Part shown: in pieces, positions 34,356 through 43,661 of the stretch
How positions within the stretch are numbered: the first letter of the stretch is position 1
How the letters are laid out: every line of letters begins with the position of its first letter
NCBI RefSeq assembly: GCF_012927265.1
Contig: NZ_JABBGF010000001.1
Coordinates: 1,486,502 to 1,550,501 of the forward strand
Reading direction: 5' to 3'
From: Chryseobacterium cheonjiense
GTDB lineage: Bacteria > Bacteroidota > Bacteroidia > Flavobacteriales > Weeksellaceae
DNA: 64,000 nucleotides
Made by a program: the position numbers and the translations under genes
The notes under the pieces: generated by a model
Told to the model about the DNA's origin: nothing
The model's database searches: none
What the model saw: only the letters and a program-made list of their open reading frames with translations

Positions 34356-35711
34356 CTACCAGTTTTTATCAATCATATAAATAAGCTGGGTCATCGCTAC
34401 AGCGCCTAAAAGAAGTTCTCTTCGGTTTACCTTTTCAAAAGTATCTTCTTCCGTGTGGTGGATGTCAAAATACCGCTGGGAATCAGGAACCAGCTCAGCA
34501 GCCGGAATGCCCATATCGTGAAGCGGGTAAAGGTCCGTCCCGGAATAGGTGTTTTTAAAGTCATAAATTCCGTAGGGTAAAAAGAGTTCCGACCAGCTTT
34601 GGATCTGTTTTCTTTTTTCCGGATCCATATCCAGGGAAATTCCTCTCGGGGTAAACCCGCCCGCATCCGATTCTATGGCGAAAAGATGCTTCTCATTGTT
34701 TTCTTTGGCTGTTTTTCCGTACTGAACACCCCCTTTAACTCCGTTTTCTTCGTTGGCAAAACATACAACACGGATGGTATGATTATTTTTAATTCCTAAG
34801 TTTTTAAAAGTTCTCAATACTTCGATGCTTTGAACGATTCCTGATCCATCGTCATGTGCGCCTTCGCCTACATCCCAGGAATCCAGATGTCCGCCAACCA
34901 CAATAACGCTCTGGTCTTTTTTGCCTGTAATTTCCCCGATAACGGAGTGGGAAAGCTTTTCTTCTTTCATGCCGCAGTTGGAATTAAGCTTAGCGGTAAC
35001 TTTTTGGGATTGCAGCAGTTCGGCAAGTTCATCTGCAGTAGTGCTTCCGATGGCAACGGCAGGGATTTTTTTATCATCCGCATAACGCATTGCCCCGGTA
35101 TGCGGAACATCGTCAAATGCCGAAGAAAGGGAACGGATAATGGCAAACTTTCCGCCTTTTTTTGCGGTCAACGAAGCTGCCGTCGTTCTGTATTTTGCGG
35201 CATCGCTATAACCTCTGAAAGTTTCAACATAAGACTGACTGAAAGGGTAGTTGAAGAAAACAATTTTATCCTTTACCTGTTCCGGCGAAAGTTTGTCGTA
35301 TTCCTCCATCGATCTCACCATGATGATCTCTCCCGAAACGTCTTTTCCGCCTGTTCCTTCGGAATTTCCTAAAGAAAGCATTTTAAGGCTGGTCCATTTT
35401 CCTGATTGGGTCTTGATCTGTAAAGATTCTTTTCCTCTTACCCAGACCGGGATCATGACTTCCTGTAACCATACTTTGTCGGCTCCCGCATCACGAAGCT
35501 TTTGTTCCGCCCATTTTACGGCTTTTTCGTAGGATTCGGAGCCGCTTAAGCGATGACCGATATTTTTGGTTAAATCTCTTAATTCGGTATAGCTTTTCCC
35601 GTTATTAAGAATTTCCGTGGAAATTTTTGCAAATTGTACAGAATCTTCTTTGGTCTGAGCGAAAACCGTCAAACCTAGAAGTAATAATGATGTTCCTAAT
35701 ATCTTTTTCAT
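34356..35711 (-). CDS. Secreted M28-family metallo-aminopeptidase
   Basis: A 451-residue exported enzyme (signal MKKILGTSLLLLGLTVFAQ). A protease-associated (PA) insert lies around 120-235. The M28 site is intact: H275 (GGHLDSWD), Asp in GAHDDGSG, catalytic base E321 and ligand E322 (ANEENG), Asp in ESDAGG, and His in DIHHTEED. It should bind two zinc ions and remove N-terminal amino acids in the periplasm or outside the cell. A paralogue lies upstream (36722-38128) on the same strand, with one unrelated gene between them. Confidence 0.93.
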   Translation of the reverse strand: MKKILGTSLLLLGLTVFAQTKEDSVQFAKISTEILNNGKSYTELRDLTKNIGHRLSGSESYEKAVKWAEQKLRDAGADKVWLQEVMIPVWVRGKESLQIKTQSGKWTSLKMLSLGNSEGTGGKDVSGEIIMVRSMEEYDKLSPEQVKDKIVFFNYPFSQSYVETFRGYSDAAKYRTTAASLTAKKGGKFAIIRSLSSAFDDVPHTGAMRYADDKKIPAVAIGSTTADELAELLQSQKVTAKLNSNCGMKEEKLSHSVIGEITGKKDQSVIVVGGHLDSWDVGEGAHDDGSGIVQSIEVLRTFKNLGIKNNHTIRVVCFANEENGVKGGVQYGKTAKENNEKHLFAIESDAGGFTPRGISLDMDPEKRKQIQSWSELFLPYGIYDFKNTYSGTDLYPLHDMGIPAAELVPDSQRYFDIHHTEEDTFEKVNRRELLLGAVAMTQLIYMIDKNW

Positions 35712-35757
35712 TGTAAATATCTGATGGTTAAATCAAATGTATATGGTATTGAATGAT

Positions 35758-36708
35758 TTAAAATTCAATGTAATTCAACTTTGAATCTTTTATGTAAAAC
35801 AAAATGTTTTTTGCCAATTTGTATGAAGATTCATGATCGATTGCAATACTTTTTAAAAGATTGTTTTCGTGTCTGTTCCTCAGCTCAATTTTTTCGTCAT
35901 AGAGCAATATATAATTTTCATCATTAAAAAAGATAAGTTTTGTGTTTTTATCTGTTACAAAGCTTGTAGATCTTTTAAAATTTTCTTCGGATATTTCTCT
36001 AATGTACCAATATTCATCATCAGTGAAATATGTTTCGTAGGCAAGTTCATGTAAATTTTCACTCAGAGTATAGTAGCATCCTAACTGATCGATTTTCTCA
36101 GCCAATAAAATATCAATGTTTTCAAAAGAGTTTATTTTTAAAACACAATGTAAAACCTTTGGATCTTCACGGTCTTTGCAATAGATAGATATTGTGAGAA
36201 TATTGTTATCTGATGAAGAATACAGTCCGTATCTTCCTTCAAAATAGAAAAAGGTAAAATCATATTCATCAAAATTCTCGTCAAAAAAATCCGTCAGATT
36301 GTATTCTTTAAAATCTTTAAGATCTATTAAAGTTAAATCTTCCCGAAAAATATAGTTCTTTAATAGATGTGTATTGTTTAAATAACCAAGCTCATTAATA
36401 AGTTGCTTCTTTAAAACAACTTTTCCATCACAATTTATTATGAAATGCCAGGAATCACAGCCCAGATAAAAATTATTGTTATCAATTGAATGAAATTCAA
36501 TGCGCTCATAAGGTCGGACATAAATTTTTTCATTCAATGAAATTTCTTTAATGAGATCATTTTTTATATCTAAAATTTCGATAAACAGTTCTGAATTTTG
36601 CTTTACTTTAAGTATTACAATCTGTTGTTTTTCTGAGATATAATCTGTTTTTATGATCTTAAAGCCACTGAGGTTACTTTTAGCAATCAGGCTGTCGACA
36701 GTATTCAT
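35758..36708 (-). CDS. AT-rich orphan protein, possible beta-propeller
   Basis: A 316-residue protein without a signal peptide or membrane segment. The sequence is rich in Asn, Asp, Tyr and Phe, with repeated beta-strand-like stretches (IFEILDIKND, FYLGCDSWHFII, KLIFFNDENYILLY) suggesting a propeller-like fold. No family recognised. It lies 13 bp downstream of the M28 paralogue and 46 bp upstream of the other M28 gene on the same strand. Its base composition is more AT-rich than that of either flank, so it may be an insertion into a former tandem M28 pair. Confidence 0.7.
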   Translation of the reverse strand: MNTVDSLIAKSNLSGFKIIKTDYISEKQQIVILKVKQNSELFIEILDIKNDLIKEISLNEKIYVRPYERIEFHSIDNNNFYLGCDSWHFIINCDGKVVLKKQLINELGYLNNTHLLKNYIFREDLTLIDLKDFKEYNLTDFFDENFDEYDFTFFYFEGRYGLYSSSDNNILTISIYCKDREDPKVLHCVLKINSFENIDILLAEKIDQLGCYYTLSENLHELAYETYFTDDEYWYIREISEENFKRSTSFVTDKNTKLIFFNDENYILLYDEKIELRNRHENNLLKSIAIDHESSYKLAKNILFYIKDSKLNYIEF

Positions 36709-36721
36709 TTTTAAAGATTAA

Positions 36722-38128
36722 TTACCAGTTTTTGTCGATCATAAAAATCATCTGTGTCATAGCAACTGCGCCGAGAAGAAGCTCTCTTTTGTTCACTTTA
36801 TCAAAAGTATCCTGTTCAGAATGATGATAATCGAAATATCTCTGAGTGTCTACAACCAGTTCAGCCAAAGGAATATCCAGCTTTTTCAAGGGAGAAATAT
36901 CCTGAATGGCTTCGGTTTGGTCGAAATCATAAATACCGTAAGGAAGGAAATAATTTTTCCATTCGAAGATCTGTCGTCTTCTTTGTGGCGGCATATCTAA
37001 TGAAAATCCTCTCGGTGAATAACCTCCCGCGTCTGTTCCCAAAGCGAAAACATGTTTTTCATCTTTCTTTTTCACGTAAGCAGCGTACATTTCACGTCCC
37101 TGTCCGCCGTTTTCACTGTTGGCGTAAAAAACAACTCTTATGGTATGATTATTTTCCAGACCTAAAGCTTTGAAGGTTCTTAAAACTTCAATACACTGCG
37201 CAACTCCGGTTCCGTCATCAATGGCACCTTCACCGAAATCCCAGGAATCCAGCTGAGCTCCCAAAACAATTACTTTAGAATCCTTTTTCCCCGGAATTTC
37301 AGCGATGATATTGGGATTGGTAGTTTCGCCTTTCGATTCTGCGGTCATATTGATTTTAGCGGTGACTTTCTGTTTTTTAAGCAGTTTTTCAAGCTCATCT
37401 GCCGATCTTGCTCCTATGGTCATGGCCGGAATTTTGACCTTATCATCCGGTTCATAATAGATCATCTTGGCATGTGGCGTGTCATCATTGGCCGTGGTTA
37501 ATGATCGTATAATTAAAGCTTTTGCTCCTGTTTTGGCAATAACGGAAGGGGAGATGAGCTTAGACTTTGCGGTAATCAGGTACGAATCGCTTGTATTGAT
37601 GATCCTAGGATCCATAGGAAGATTAACAAAAACAATTTTATCTTTCAGCTGGCCTACCGACATAGCATTAAGCTCTGAAGTACTTCCGATTAATACGATT
37701 TCACCGGTAAGATCTTTTCCGCCTGTGCCTTCAGAGTTTCCGAAGGAGAGCATCCTGATGTTTTTCCATTCTCCGTTTCCTGCTTTTATCTGCAGGGATT
37801 CTCTTCCTCTTATCCATACCGGCGCTTTGGCTTCCTGCCTCCATATCATTTCCACACCTATTTCCTTCAGCTTTTTTTCTGCCCATTCCACGGCTTTCAT
37901 ATATCCGGGAGAAGCGCTGAAACGAGGGCCAATTCCTTTGGTAAGTTCACCCAGGTTATTATATGCGGTTCCGTTCGTCATGATTTCATCGGAAATCTTT
38001 TTAAACTCATCATGATAGTTGAGCTTTTGGGTGACGGCGGTTTTCCTTACCGGCTTTTTTACCGGCTTTTTCTGAGAAAATAAAAATCCACCCAAAAAGA
38101 GTGGAATGATAATGAAGATCTTTTTCAT
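36722..38128 (-). CDS. M28-family paralogue lacking catalytic residues (predicted pseudo-peptidase)
   Basis: A 468-residue exported protein (signal MKKIFIIIPLFLGGFLFSQ, then a KPVKKPVRK linker). It matches the active paralogue at 34356-35711 along its length, down to the shared LLGAVAMTQ and MIDKNW end. Three of the M28 positions differ: the first zinc ligand His is Q292 (GAQLDSWD); the catalytic base Glu is S338 (ANSENG) while ligand E339 remains; and ESDAGG is GTDAGG (the Asp is kept). The HH motif near the C-terminus is kept. Loss of the base and of one ligand should abolish peptidase activity. It may bind peptides or regulate the active paralogue. Confidence 0.88.
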   Translation of the reverse strand: MKKIFIIIPLFLGGFLFSQKKPVKKPVRKTAVTQKLNYHDEFKKISDEIMTNGTAYNNLGELTKGIGPRFSASPGYMKAVEWAEKKLKEIGVEMIWRQEAKAPVWIRGRESLQIKAGNGEWKNIRMLSFGNSEGTGGKDLTGEIVLIGSTSELNAMSVGQLKDKIVFVNLPMDPRIINTSDSYLITAKSKLISPSVIAKTGAKALIIRSLTTANDDTPHAKMIYYEPDDKVKIPAMTIGARSADELEKLLKKQKVTAKINMTAESKGETTNPNIIAEIPGKKDSKVIVLGAQLDSWDFGEGAIDDGTGVAQCIEVLRTFKALGLENNHTIRVVFYANSENGGQGREMYAAYVKKKDEKHVFALGTDAGGYSPRGFSLDMPPQRRRQIFEWKNYFLPYGIYDFDQTEAIQDISPLKKLDIPLAELVVDTQRYFDYHHSEQDTFDKVNKRELLLGAVAMTQMIFMIDKNW

Positions 38129-38181
38129 TTATTTTTACCTTTCTTTTTCCATGCTAAAAGTAAGGAAAAATTAGTTACTAT

Positions 38182-39426
38182 TTACTGTTTCATATCGTAC
38201 ATCAGAAGTGCCGTAACCAATTTAGGCTCAATGAATGTACATTTCGGAGGCATGCTCAGCTTCAGGTCCGAAATTTTAATCATGTCGTTAAAACTTACAG
38301 GATAAATTCCGAATCCGACCTGGCCGTCACCGCTGTCTATTTTTTCTTTAAGATGATTGATTCCCTCGATATTGGAAGTTCCTTTGATGTAGTCTATTTT
38401 TTCGGAGCTGTCGGGATCTTCTATTTTTAAAATATTCTTGAAAACATATTTATCCAGAAGGTGATGGTCCAGATTGTCAAGCGACATTTCCTGGGAACGA
38501 AGATCGTGCTTTACGTGAAGCGAGTAGAATTTACCGTCCATGTACATCGAAATGTGGAACTTCTGCGACGGGAAATAAGGGGCTTCTCCTTTTTCGTGGA
38601 TGAGAAAATAGGTTTCCAGCTCTTTTAGGAATTCTTCGGTTGATAATCCGTTGAGATCCGTTAAGATCCTGTTATAGTCGTGGATTTTAATCGACTGGTT
38701 AGAAACGATAAAGCTGTATACAAAGTTGTAAAGTTCTGTTCCGTTATGTCTTTTGTTTTTGTCTTTCTGATGTTTGGCATTAAGTGCCGTAGAACCGATT
38801 CGGTGATGTCCGTCTGCAATGTAAAAAGCATCAATCTGATCAATCACCTCTTTAAACTGCTGCAATTTGAGACGGTTGTCGATTCTCCAGATTTTGTGCC
38901 TGATTCCTTTTGTATCAACATGATTAAAGATCGGAACGTTTTTTTCCTCATGGTTCATGAGAAGCTCTATCTTGGAATTGGCAGGGTACGTTAGTAAAAC
39001 CGGTTCTGCCTGCAGGTTTACTTTTTCAAGATAATGAGCAAGCTTTTCTTTTTTCTGCGGAATGGTACTTTCGTGCCTTTTGATTTTTCCGTTCCAGAAG
39101 TCTTCGATACTTGCAAGGCCTAAAAGTCCCCTGAAAACCTGTTTATTGGGATAGATCTGCTCATAAAGATAGTAGGCCGAGTTGTCCTGAACGAGTTTAT
39201 TCTCATCCATCAGCTCTTCAAAAGTAGAACGGATTTTTCTTAAATTCCTATCAATATCTTTAGATTTGCTTACAACATAAGGTTTTATCATATTGATGTA
39301 AGTATCTTCAACTTGAGCTTTTTCCGCTATCTCTTCCTGGGTGAAGTTATCGAGAGGATGAGTAGGGAAAGTACTCTCATAGTCTTTATGAGGTCTTATT
39401 CCGCGAAATGGTTTAAAAACAGGCAT
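38182..39426 (-). CDS. DUF1015 family protein
   Basis: A 414-residue cytosolic protein of the DUF1015 family, full-length. The hallmark ADGHHR motif and the N-terminal FKPFRGIRP segment are present. The family has no firm assigned activity. Here it begins 3 bp after the serA stop on the same strand, and serC follows upstream, so it likely travels with the serine pathway. Confidence 0.9.
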   Translation of the reverse strand: MPVFKPFRGIRPHKDYESTFPTHPLDNFTQEEIAEKAQVEDTYINMIKPYVVSKSKDIDRNLRKIRSTFEELMDENKLVQDNSAYYLYEQIYPNKQVFRGLLGLASIEDFWNGKIKRHESTIPQKKEKLAHYLEKVNLQAEPVLLTYPANSKIELLMNHEEKNVPIFNHVDTKGIRHKIWRIDNRLKLQQFKEVIDQIDAFYIADGHHRIGSTALNAKHQKDKNKRHNGTELYNFVYSFIVSNQSIKIHDYNRILTDLNGLSTEEFLKELETYFLIHEKGEAPYFPSQKFHISMYMDGKFYSLHVKHDLRSQEMSLDNLDHHLLDKYVFKNILKIEDPDSSEKIDYIKGTSNIEGINHLKEKIDSGDGQVGFGIYPVSFNDMIKISDLKLSMPPKCTFIEPKLVTALLMYDMKQ

Positions 39427-39429
39427 ATT

Positions 39430-40392
39430 TTATTGTATAGTTTCTTTTATCTTGATAATTTGTTCTGCAAGCTCTACCCCGATTTTTTCCTGGGCATCTA
39501 CGGTATTTCCGCCAACATGCGGCGAAAGCGAAAGGGCAGGGTTCATCAGCAGAAGCACTTCCGGAGTGGGTTCTTTTTCAAAAACATCCAATGCCGCGCC
39601 GGCTACTTTACCCGATTCAATAAAATCGATCAGGGATACTTCATTGATGACACCGCCTCTTGCAGTATTTACTATATAAACGCCGTCCTTCATTTTTTCA
39701 AACTGGGGCGTGTCTATGATATATTCATTGGTTTTCGGAGTATTGATGCTGATAAAGTCTGCCTCTTTAAGGAAAGCATCCATATCGTTGGTTGACGTAA
39801 TTTCAAAGCTGACCGTCTGTCCATCGAAAAATTCAAGAGCGAGAACTTTCGTTTTAGGCTTTCTTGTGAGAACGACAACTTTCATTCCCAGGGAAATCCC
39901 CATTTTAACAACTTCCTGACCGATGCTTCCGAAGCCTATTACTCCTAATGTTTTTCCTGAAAGTTCATAAGCTTTGCTGAAGGATTTTTTCATCGCATTG
40001 AAGTGGGTTTCACCTTCTAAAGGCATCAGCCTGTTGGATTCGTGAAGAAATCTTGCCAGCGAGAAAAAATGGGCAAACACCAACTCTGCAACAGATTTTG
40101 ATGAAGCAGTGGGTGTATTGATGACATGAATTCCTTTGTCGATGGCATATTCTACGTCGATATTATCCATGCCGATACCGCCCCGACCGATAATTTTAAG
40201 GCCCGGACAGGCATCTATAAGATCCTGTCTTACTTTGGTGGCGCTTCTTACGAGCAGAACATCAACCTTATTTTCGTTGATGAAATTGATGACATGATCC
40301 TGGGCAACCCTGTTGTCCAGAATTTCAATTCCCGCATCTTTCAATGCCTGTTCACCCGCTTTGGAAATACCGTCGTTAGCTAAAACTTTCAT
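39430..40392 (-). CDS. serA: D-3-phosphoglycerate dehydrogenase
   Basis: A 320-residue member of the 2-hydroxyacid dehydrogenase family. The NAD-binding GFGSIGQEV, the VLVRSATKVR segment with the substrate Arg, ARGGVINE, and a catalytic His in LSPHVGGNT are visible. It lacks the C-terminal ACT/ASB regulatory domains of the long forms, so it is the short type. It oxidises 3-phosphoglycerate to phosphohydroxypyruvate, the first step to serine. It is directly followed by DUF1015 and preceded on the same strand by serC. Confidence 0.93.
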   Translation of the reverse strand: MKVLANDGISKAGEQALKDAGIEILDNRVAQDHVINFINENKVDVLLVRSATKVRQDLIDACPGLKIIGRGGIGMDNIDVEYAIDKGIHVINTPTASSKSVAELVFAHFFSLARFLHESNRLMPLEGETHFNAMKKSFSKAYELSGKTLGVIGFGSIGQEVVKMGISLGMKVVVLTRKPKTKVLALEFFDGQTVSFEITSTNDMDAFLKEADFISINTPKTNEYIIDTPQFEKMKDGVYIVNTARGGVINEVSLIDFIESGKVAGAALDVFEKEPTPEVLLLMNPALSLSPHVGGNTVDAQEKIGVELAEQIIKIKETIQ

Positions 40393-40514
40393 GATTTTTA
40401 TTGATTTAAGATTAAAAAAATTAAAGTATTTAAAAATTCTAAATCGGCTCGCAAATTAAGAAAATTTAAAATAATGATACTCATCTTTTAATCTCTGAAT
40501 TTTTACTCTTTCAG

Positions 40515-41579
40515 TTACCTGAACGATTTCATTACATCTACCAATACCTGAACGCTTTCGATAGGCAAAGCATTATAAAGGCTCGCTCTGTAGCCTCCAA
40601 GGCTTCTGTGTCCGTTCAGCCCGCTGATTCCTGCAGCTTTCCATGCACTGTCGAATTCTTCTTTTTTGCTTTCATCAGTAATTCTGAAAGAAACATTCAT
40701 CAGGGAACGGTCTTCTTTTGCGCAGAATGATTCAAACAACGGATTGTTGTCTATTTCATCATATAATAGTTTGGCTTTTGCTTCGTTACGCGCTTCTGCT
40801 CCTGCAATTCCGCCGTTTTGTTCAAGGTGCTGCAAAGTCAGTAAAGACGCGTATACCGGGAAAACGGGCGGCGTATTGTACATTGATTCTTTTGCGATAT
40901 GCTGAGAATAATCCAGAATAGAGAACATATTTTCTCTTCCTGTTTTACCTAAAATTTCTTTTTTAATGACAACCAGCGTTACTCCTGCAGGTCCCATGTT
41001 TTTCTGTGCTCCGGCGTAGATTAGATCAAATTTTGAGAAATCCAATTGTCTTGAGAAAATATCTGAGCTCATGTCACAAACCATCAGCGTGTCCACTTCC
41101 GGGAAAGATTTCATCTGGGTTCCGTAGATGGTATTATTGGAAGTGCAGTGGAAATAATCGTATTCTGATCCTACTTTATAGTCTTTCGGAATGAAAGCGT
41201 AGTTTTCTTCTTTTGAAGATCCTACTACGTCTACAGTTCCTACTTTTTTGGCTTCTTTAATGGCTCCTGCCGCCCAGGTTCCTGTATCAAGATAGGCTGC
41301 CTTTCCGCCCACTTTCATCAGGTTGTACGGAACCATAGCAAACTGAAGGCTTGCTCCGCCTCCTAAATACAATACTTCATAATCATCGCCAAGATTCATC
41401 AGTCTTTTTACGATGGCGCGGGCTTCATCCATTACCGCTACAAAATCTTTGCTTCTGTGAGATATCTCCAGAAGAGACAAGCCGATTCCGTTGAAGTCTA
41501 AAATGGCCTGCGCCGATTTTTCGAAAACTTCCTGTGGTAGAATGCATGGTCCTGCGCTAAAGTTGTGTTTTTTGCTCAT
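40515..41579 (-). CDS. serC: Phosphoserine aminotransferase
   Basis: A 354-residue PLP enzyme, normal in length. HNFSAGPCILP at the N-terminus, GGGASLQFAM, the PLP lysine in YAGAQKNMGPAG, and the C-terminal NGHRSLGGYRASLYNA match SerC. It converts phosphohydroxypyruvate to phosphoserine. A 122-bp gap separates it from serA, so they may have separate promoters. Confidence 0.95.
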   Translation of the reverse strand: MSKKHNFSAGPCILPQEVFEKSAQAILDFNGIGLSLLEISHRSKDFVAVMDEARAIVKRLMNLGDDYEVLYLGGGASLQFAMVPYNLMKVGGKAAYLDTGTWAAGAIKEAKKVGTVDVVGSSKEENYAFIPKDYKVGSEYDYFHCTSNNTIYGTQMKSFPEVDTLMVCDMSSDIFSRQLDFSKFDLIYAGAQKNMGPAGVTLVVIKKEILGKTGRENMFSILDYSQHIAKESMYNTPPVFPVYASLLTLQHLEQNGGIAGAEARNEAKAKLLYDEIDNNPLFESFCAKEDRSLMNVSFRITDESKKEEFDSAWKAAGISGLNGHRSLGGYRASLYNALPIESVQVLVDVMKSFR

Positions 41580-41652
41580 ATTGTTTATTTTTTGGCTGCC
41601 GCAAAAGACTTGTTCTTACGGCTTCATTTATTGTTTATTGATAGGGTTTCTT

Positions 41653-41685
41653 ATATAAAAAACCGTCTCATGATGAATGAGACGG
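41653..41685 (-). terminator. Terminator of the ferredoxin gene
   Basis: A CCGTCTCAT stem with a 5-nt loop, reading into a T run on the minus strand, just below the ferredoxin stop. Confidence 0.85.
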
Positions 41686-41691
41686 CAGTTT

Positions 41692-42042
41692 TTATTCTCC
41701 GTGTAAAAATGCTTTTTTGTTAAGCAGTTCTTCTTCAGACTCTACGTGATCTTCATCCGGAACACAGCAGTCTACAGGACATACGGCGGCGCATTGCGGC
41801 TCTTCGTGGAAGCCTTTGCACTCGGTACATTTGTCTGTTACAATGAAATATACATCGTCACTTACCGGCTCCTGCGGTGCATCTGCATCTACCGTAAGGC
41901 CTGAGGTTAATGTTACAGTACCTTTCAGTTCGGTACCTTCTGAAGCTTTCCAATCTACTGCTCCTTCATAAATTGCATTATTTGGACATTCTGGTTCGCA
42001 TGCCCCGCAATTAATGCATTCATCAGTTATTTTAATAGCCAT
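41692..42042 (-). CDS. Two-cluster [4Fe-4S] ferredoxin
   Basis: A 116-residue ferredoxin. Cluster-binding cysteines occur as CINCGACEPECP near the N-terminus and CTECKGF...CAAVCPVDCC later. A ~50-residue insert between them, with a THR/GLU-rich section, is the Bacteroidota variety. It carries low-potential electrons. It is divergent from the LuxC-like acyl-CoA reductase, a linkage often seen in this group, and its promoter overlaps that gene's. Confidence 0.9.
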   Translation of the reverse strand: MAIKITDECINCGACEPECPNNAIYEGAVDWKASEGTELKGTVTLTSGLTVDADAPQEPVSDDVYFIVTDKCTECKGFHEEPQCAAVCPVDCCVPDEDHVESEEELLNKKAFLHGE

Positions 42043-42055
42043 CGCTAATTTTTTT

Positions 42056-42073
42056 TAAATTTGCACAAAATTA
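42056..42073. promoter_or_regulatory. Overlapping divergent -7 elements (ferredoxin and LuxC-like gene)
   Basis: The plus strand has TAAATTTG (42056-42063). The minus strand has TAATTTTG (42066-42073). Both match TAnnTTTG, 2 bp apart, so the two promoters compete for the same short DNA. Confidence 0.5.
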
Positions 42074-42101
42074 CAAAATATTCCCCAATTTTACAGTACT
42101 T

Positions 42102-43136
42102 ATGAATATTGAAAATCAAGTTTTAGGACTTACAAGGCTTAGTGATTATATAAAAGCATTTTTATCAAAAAATTCTGAAAATTATAATGAAAATGATGTT
42201 GATTTTGAACTTTTGATGAAGAAGTCTGAAATTGAGAACCCGTGGTTTACAGTTGAAAACCAGAAATTTGCTCTTCAGCAGTGGGCCGATCTGCTGACAG
42301 AGGAAAATATAAACAACTGGCTACAAGAATATTCCGTTTCCAAAATATCAAAAAGAGTAGGACTCATCCTTGCCGGTAATATCCCTATGGTAGGGTTTCA
42401 TGATGTAATTTCCGTTGTGCTGAGCAATCACATCCCTCTAATCAAGTTGTCTTCGAAAGACCGCTACATGATTCCTTTTTTACTTAAAAAATGGAATGAA
42501 TTTTCAGATGGAAACGTAGCATTTGAATTTGTGGAAAGGCTCGAAAATTTTGATGCGGTAATTGCTACGGGAAGCAACAATACGGCAAGATACCTTGAGT
42601 ATTACTTTAAGAATCATCTTCACATCATCAGGAAGAACAGAACGTCTGTTGCAGTGATCAAAGGTGATGAGACAGAAGATGAACTGAAGCTTCTGGCTGA
42701 AGATATTTTCCGGTATTTCGGGTTAGGCTGCAGAAATGTAACCCGCCTTTTAATTCCGCAGGATTATGTTATTGACAGGATTTTTGAAAGCTTTATTGGT
42801 TTCCAAGATATTATCAATCATAATAAATACGCGAATAATTATGATTACAACAGGGCGGTTTATCTTTTAAACCAGGAAAAATTCTGGGATAATAATTTTG
42901 TGATGCTGAAAGAAGACGATAAGCTGTTCAGTCCGCTTTCCGTTATTAATTTCAGCAGGTATTCTTCTTTGGATGAAGTAAAGGATTTTATTGCTGCGAA
43001 TGAAGAAAATATTCAGTGTGTTGTGGCTAAGGAAGAATTAGGTTTAGACTCCGTAGCTTTGGGTGAAGCTCAAAATCCGGGTCTTAGTACGTATGCCGAC
43101 AATGTTGATACGATGAAATTTTTATCAGTAATATAA
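42102..43136 (+). CDS. Acyl-CoA reductase of the LuxC family
   Basis: A 344-residue member of the LuxC/aldehyde-dehydrogenase superfamily. LILAGNIPMVGFHDV and LIKLSSKDR form the nucleotide-binding region. The catalytic nucleophile is C210 in GLGCRNVTR. It should reduce acyl-CoA or acyl-enzyme to fatty aldehyde with NADPH. No lux or fatty-acid genes are adjacent. Coupling to the divergent ferredoxin is common among Bacteroidota, but its role in this pathway is unclear. Confidence 0.88.
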   Translation: MNIENQVLGLTRLSDYIKAFLSKNSENYNENDVDFELLMKKSEIENPWFTVENQKFALQQWADLLTEENINNWLQEYSVSKISKRVGLILAGNIPMVGFHDVISVVLSNHIPLIKLSSKDRYMIPFLLKKWNEFSDGNVAFEFVERLENFDAVIATGSNNTARYLEYYFKNHLHIIRKNRTSVAVIKGDETEDELKLLAEDIFRYFGLGCRNVTRLLIPQDYVIDRIFESFIGFQDIINHNKYANNYDYNRAVYLLNQEKFWDNNFVMLKEDDKLFSPLSVINFSRYSSLDEVKDFIAANEENIQCVVAKEELGLDSVALGEAQNPGLSTYADNVDTMKFLSVI

Positions 43137-43173
43137 TTCTTCGTATCTTGCTGTCAACCAATCATAGATTCAC

Positions 43174-43620
43174 ATGAAAAAAATACTTTTTATAAGTGCG
43201 TTTTTTGCTTTCCATTGGGCGATTTCCCAGGAAAGTAAAATTACAGTTGTTGAAAGCAAGAAGATAGAGCTTACATCGGAATTAAGCAAGGATAAAATTA
43301 ATTTGTACAATCAGACTTTTATAAACTTTGTTGCTGCTCTGAAAGCTTCGGATAAAGAAAAAATTAAAACCTTGGTTTCTGATAAAATCAAATATTATAT
43401 GTCTGACGATATTGTTACAAAATTATCGGGAGGTATCAGTTTTGAACGGAAAATGGACGTATATAAGTCAGGGTACCAGAAATTGTATGAGAATGAAACA
43501 TATCCGATTATTCAATACAAATATGCCGATGATCAACAAAATCCGCCGCGGGATATTATTACTGTAGTCTTTGAGAATGATGGAAAGATTCTTGGGGTAA
43601 AACCTGAATACAGCAAATAA
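43174..43620 (+). CDS. Secreted protein of unknown function
   Basis: A 148-residue protein with a signal peptide (MKKILFISAFFAFHWAISQ). The mature part has an NQTFINFVAALKASDKEKI helix and a DDQQNPPRDIITVVFENDGK strand pair, resembling small NTF2-like secreted domains. Its start is 38 bp after the acyl-CoA reductase stop. No motif for activity. Confidence 0.7.
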   Translation: MKKILFISAFFAFHWAISQESKITVVESKKIELTSELSKDKINLYNQTFINFVAALKASDKEKIKTLVSDKIKYYMSDDIVTKLSGGISFERKMDVYKSGYQKLYENETYPIIQYKYADDQQNPPRDIITVVFENDGKILGVKPEYSK

Positions 43621-43661
43621 ATTATAAGAAATAAAATAATATAAAAAATAATAAATTAACT

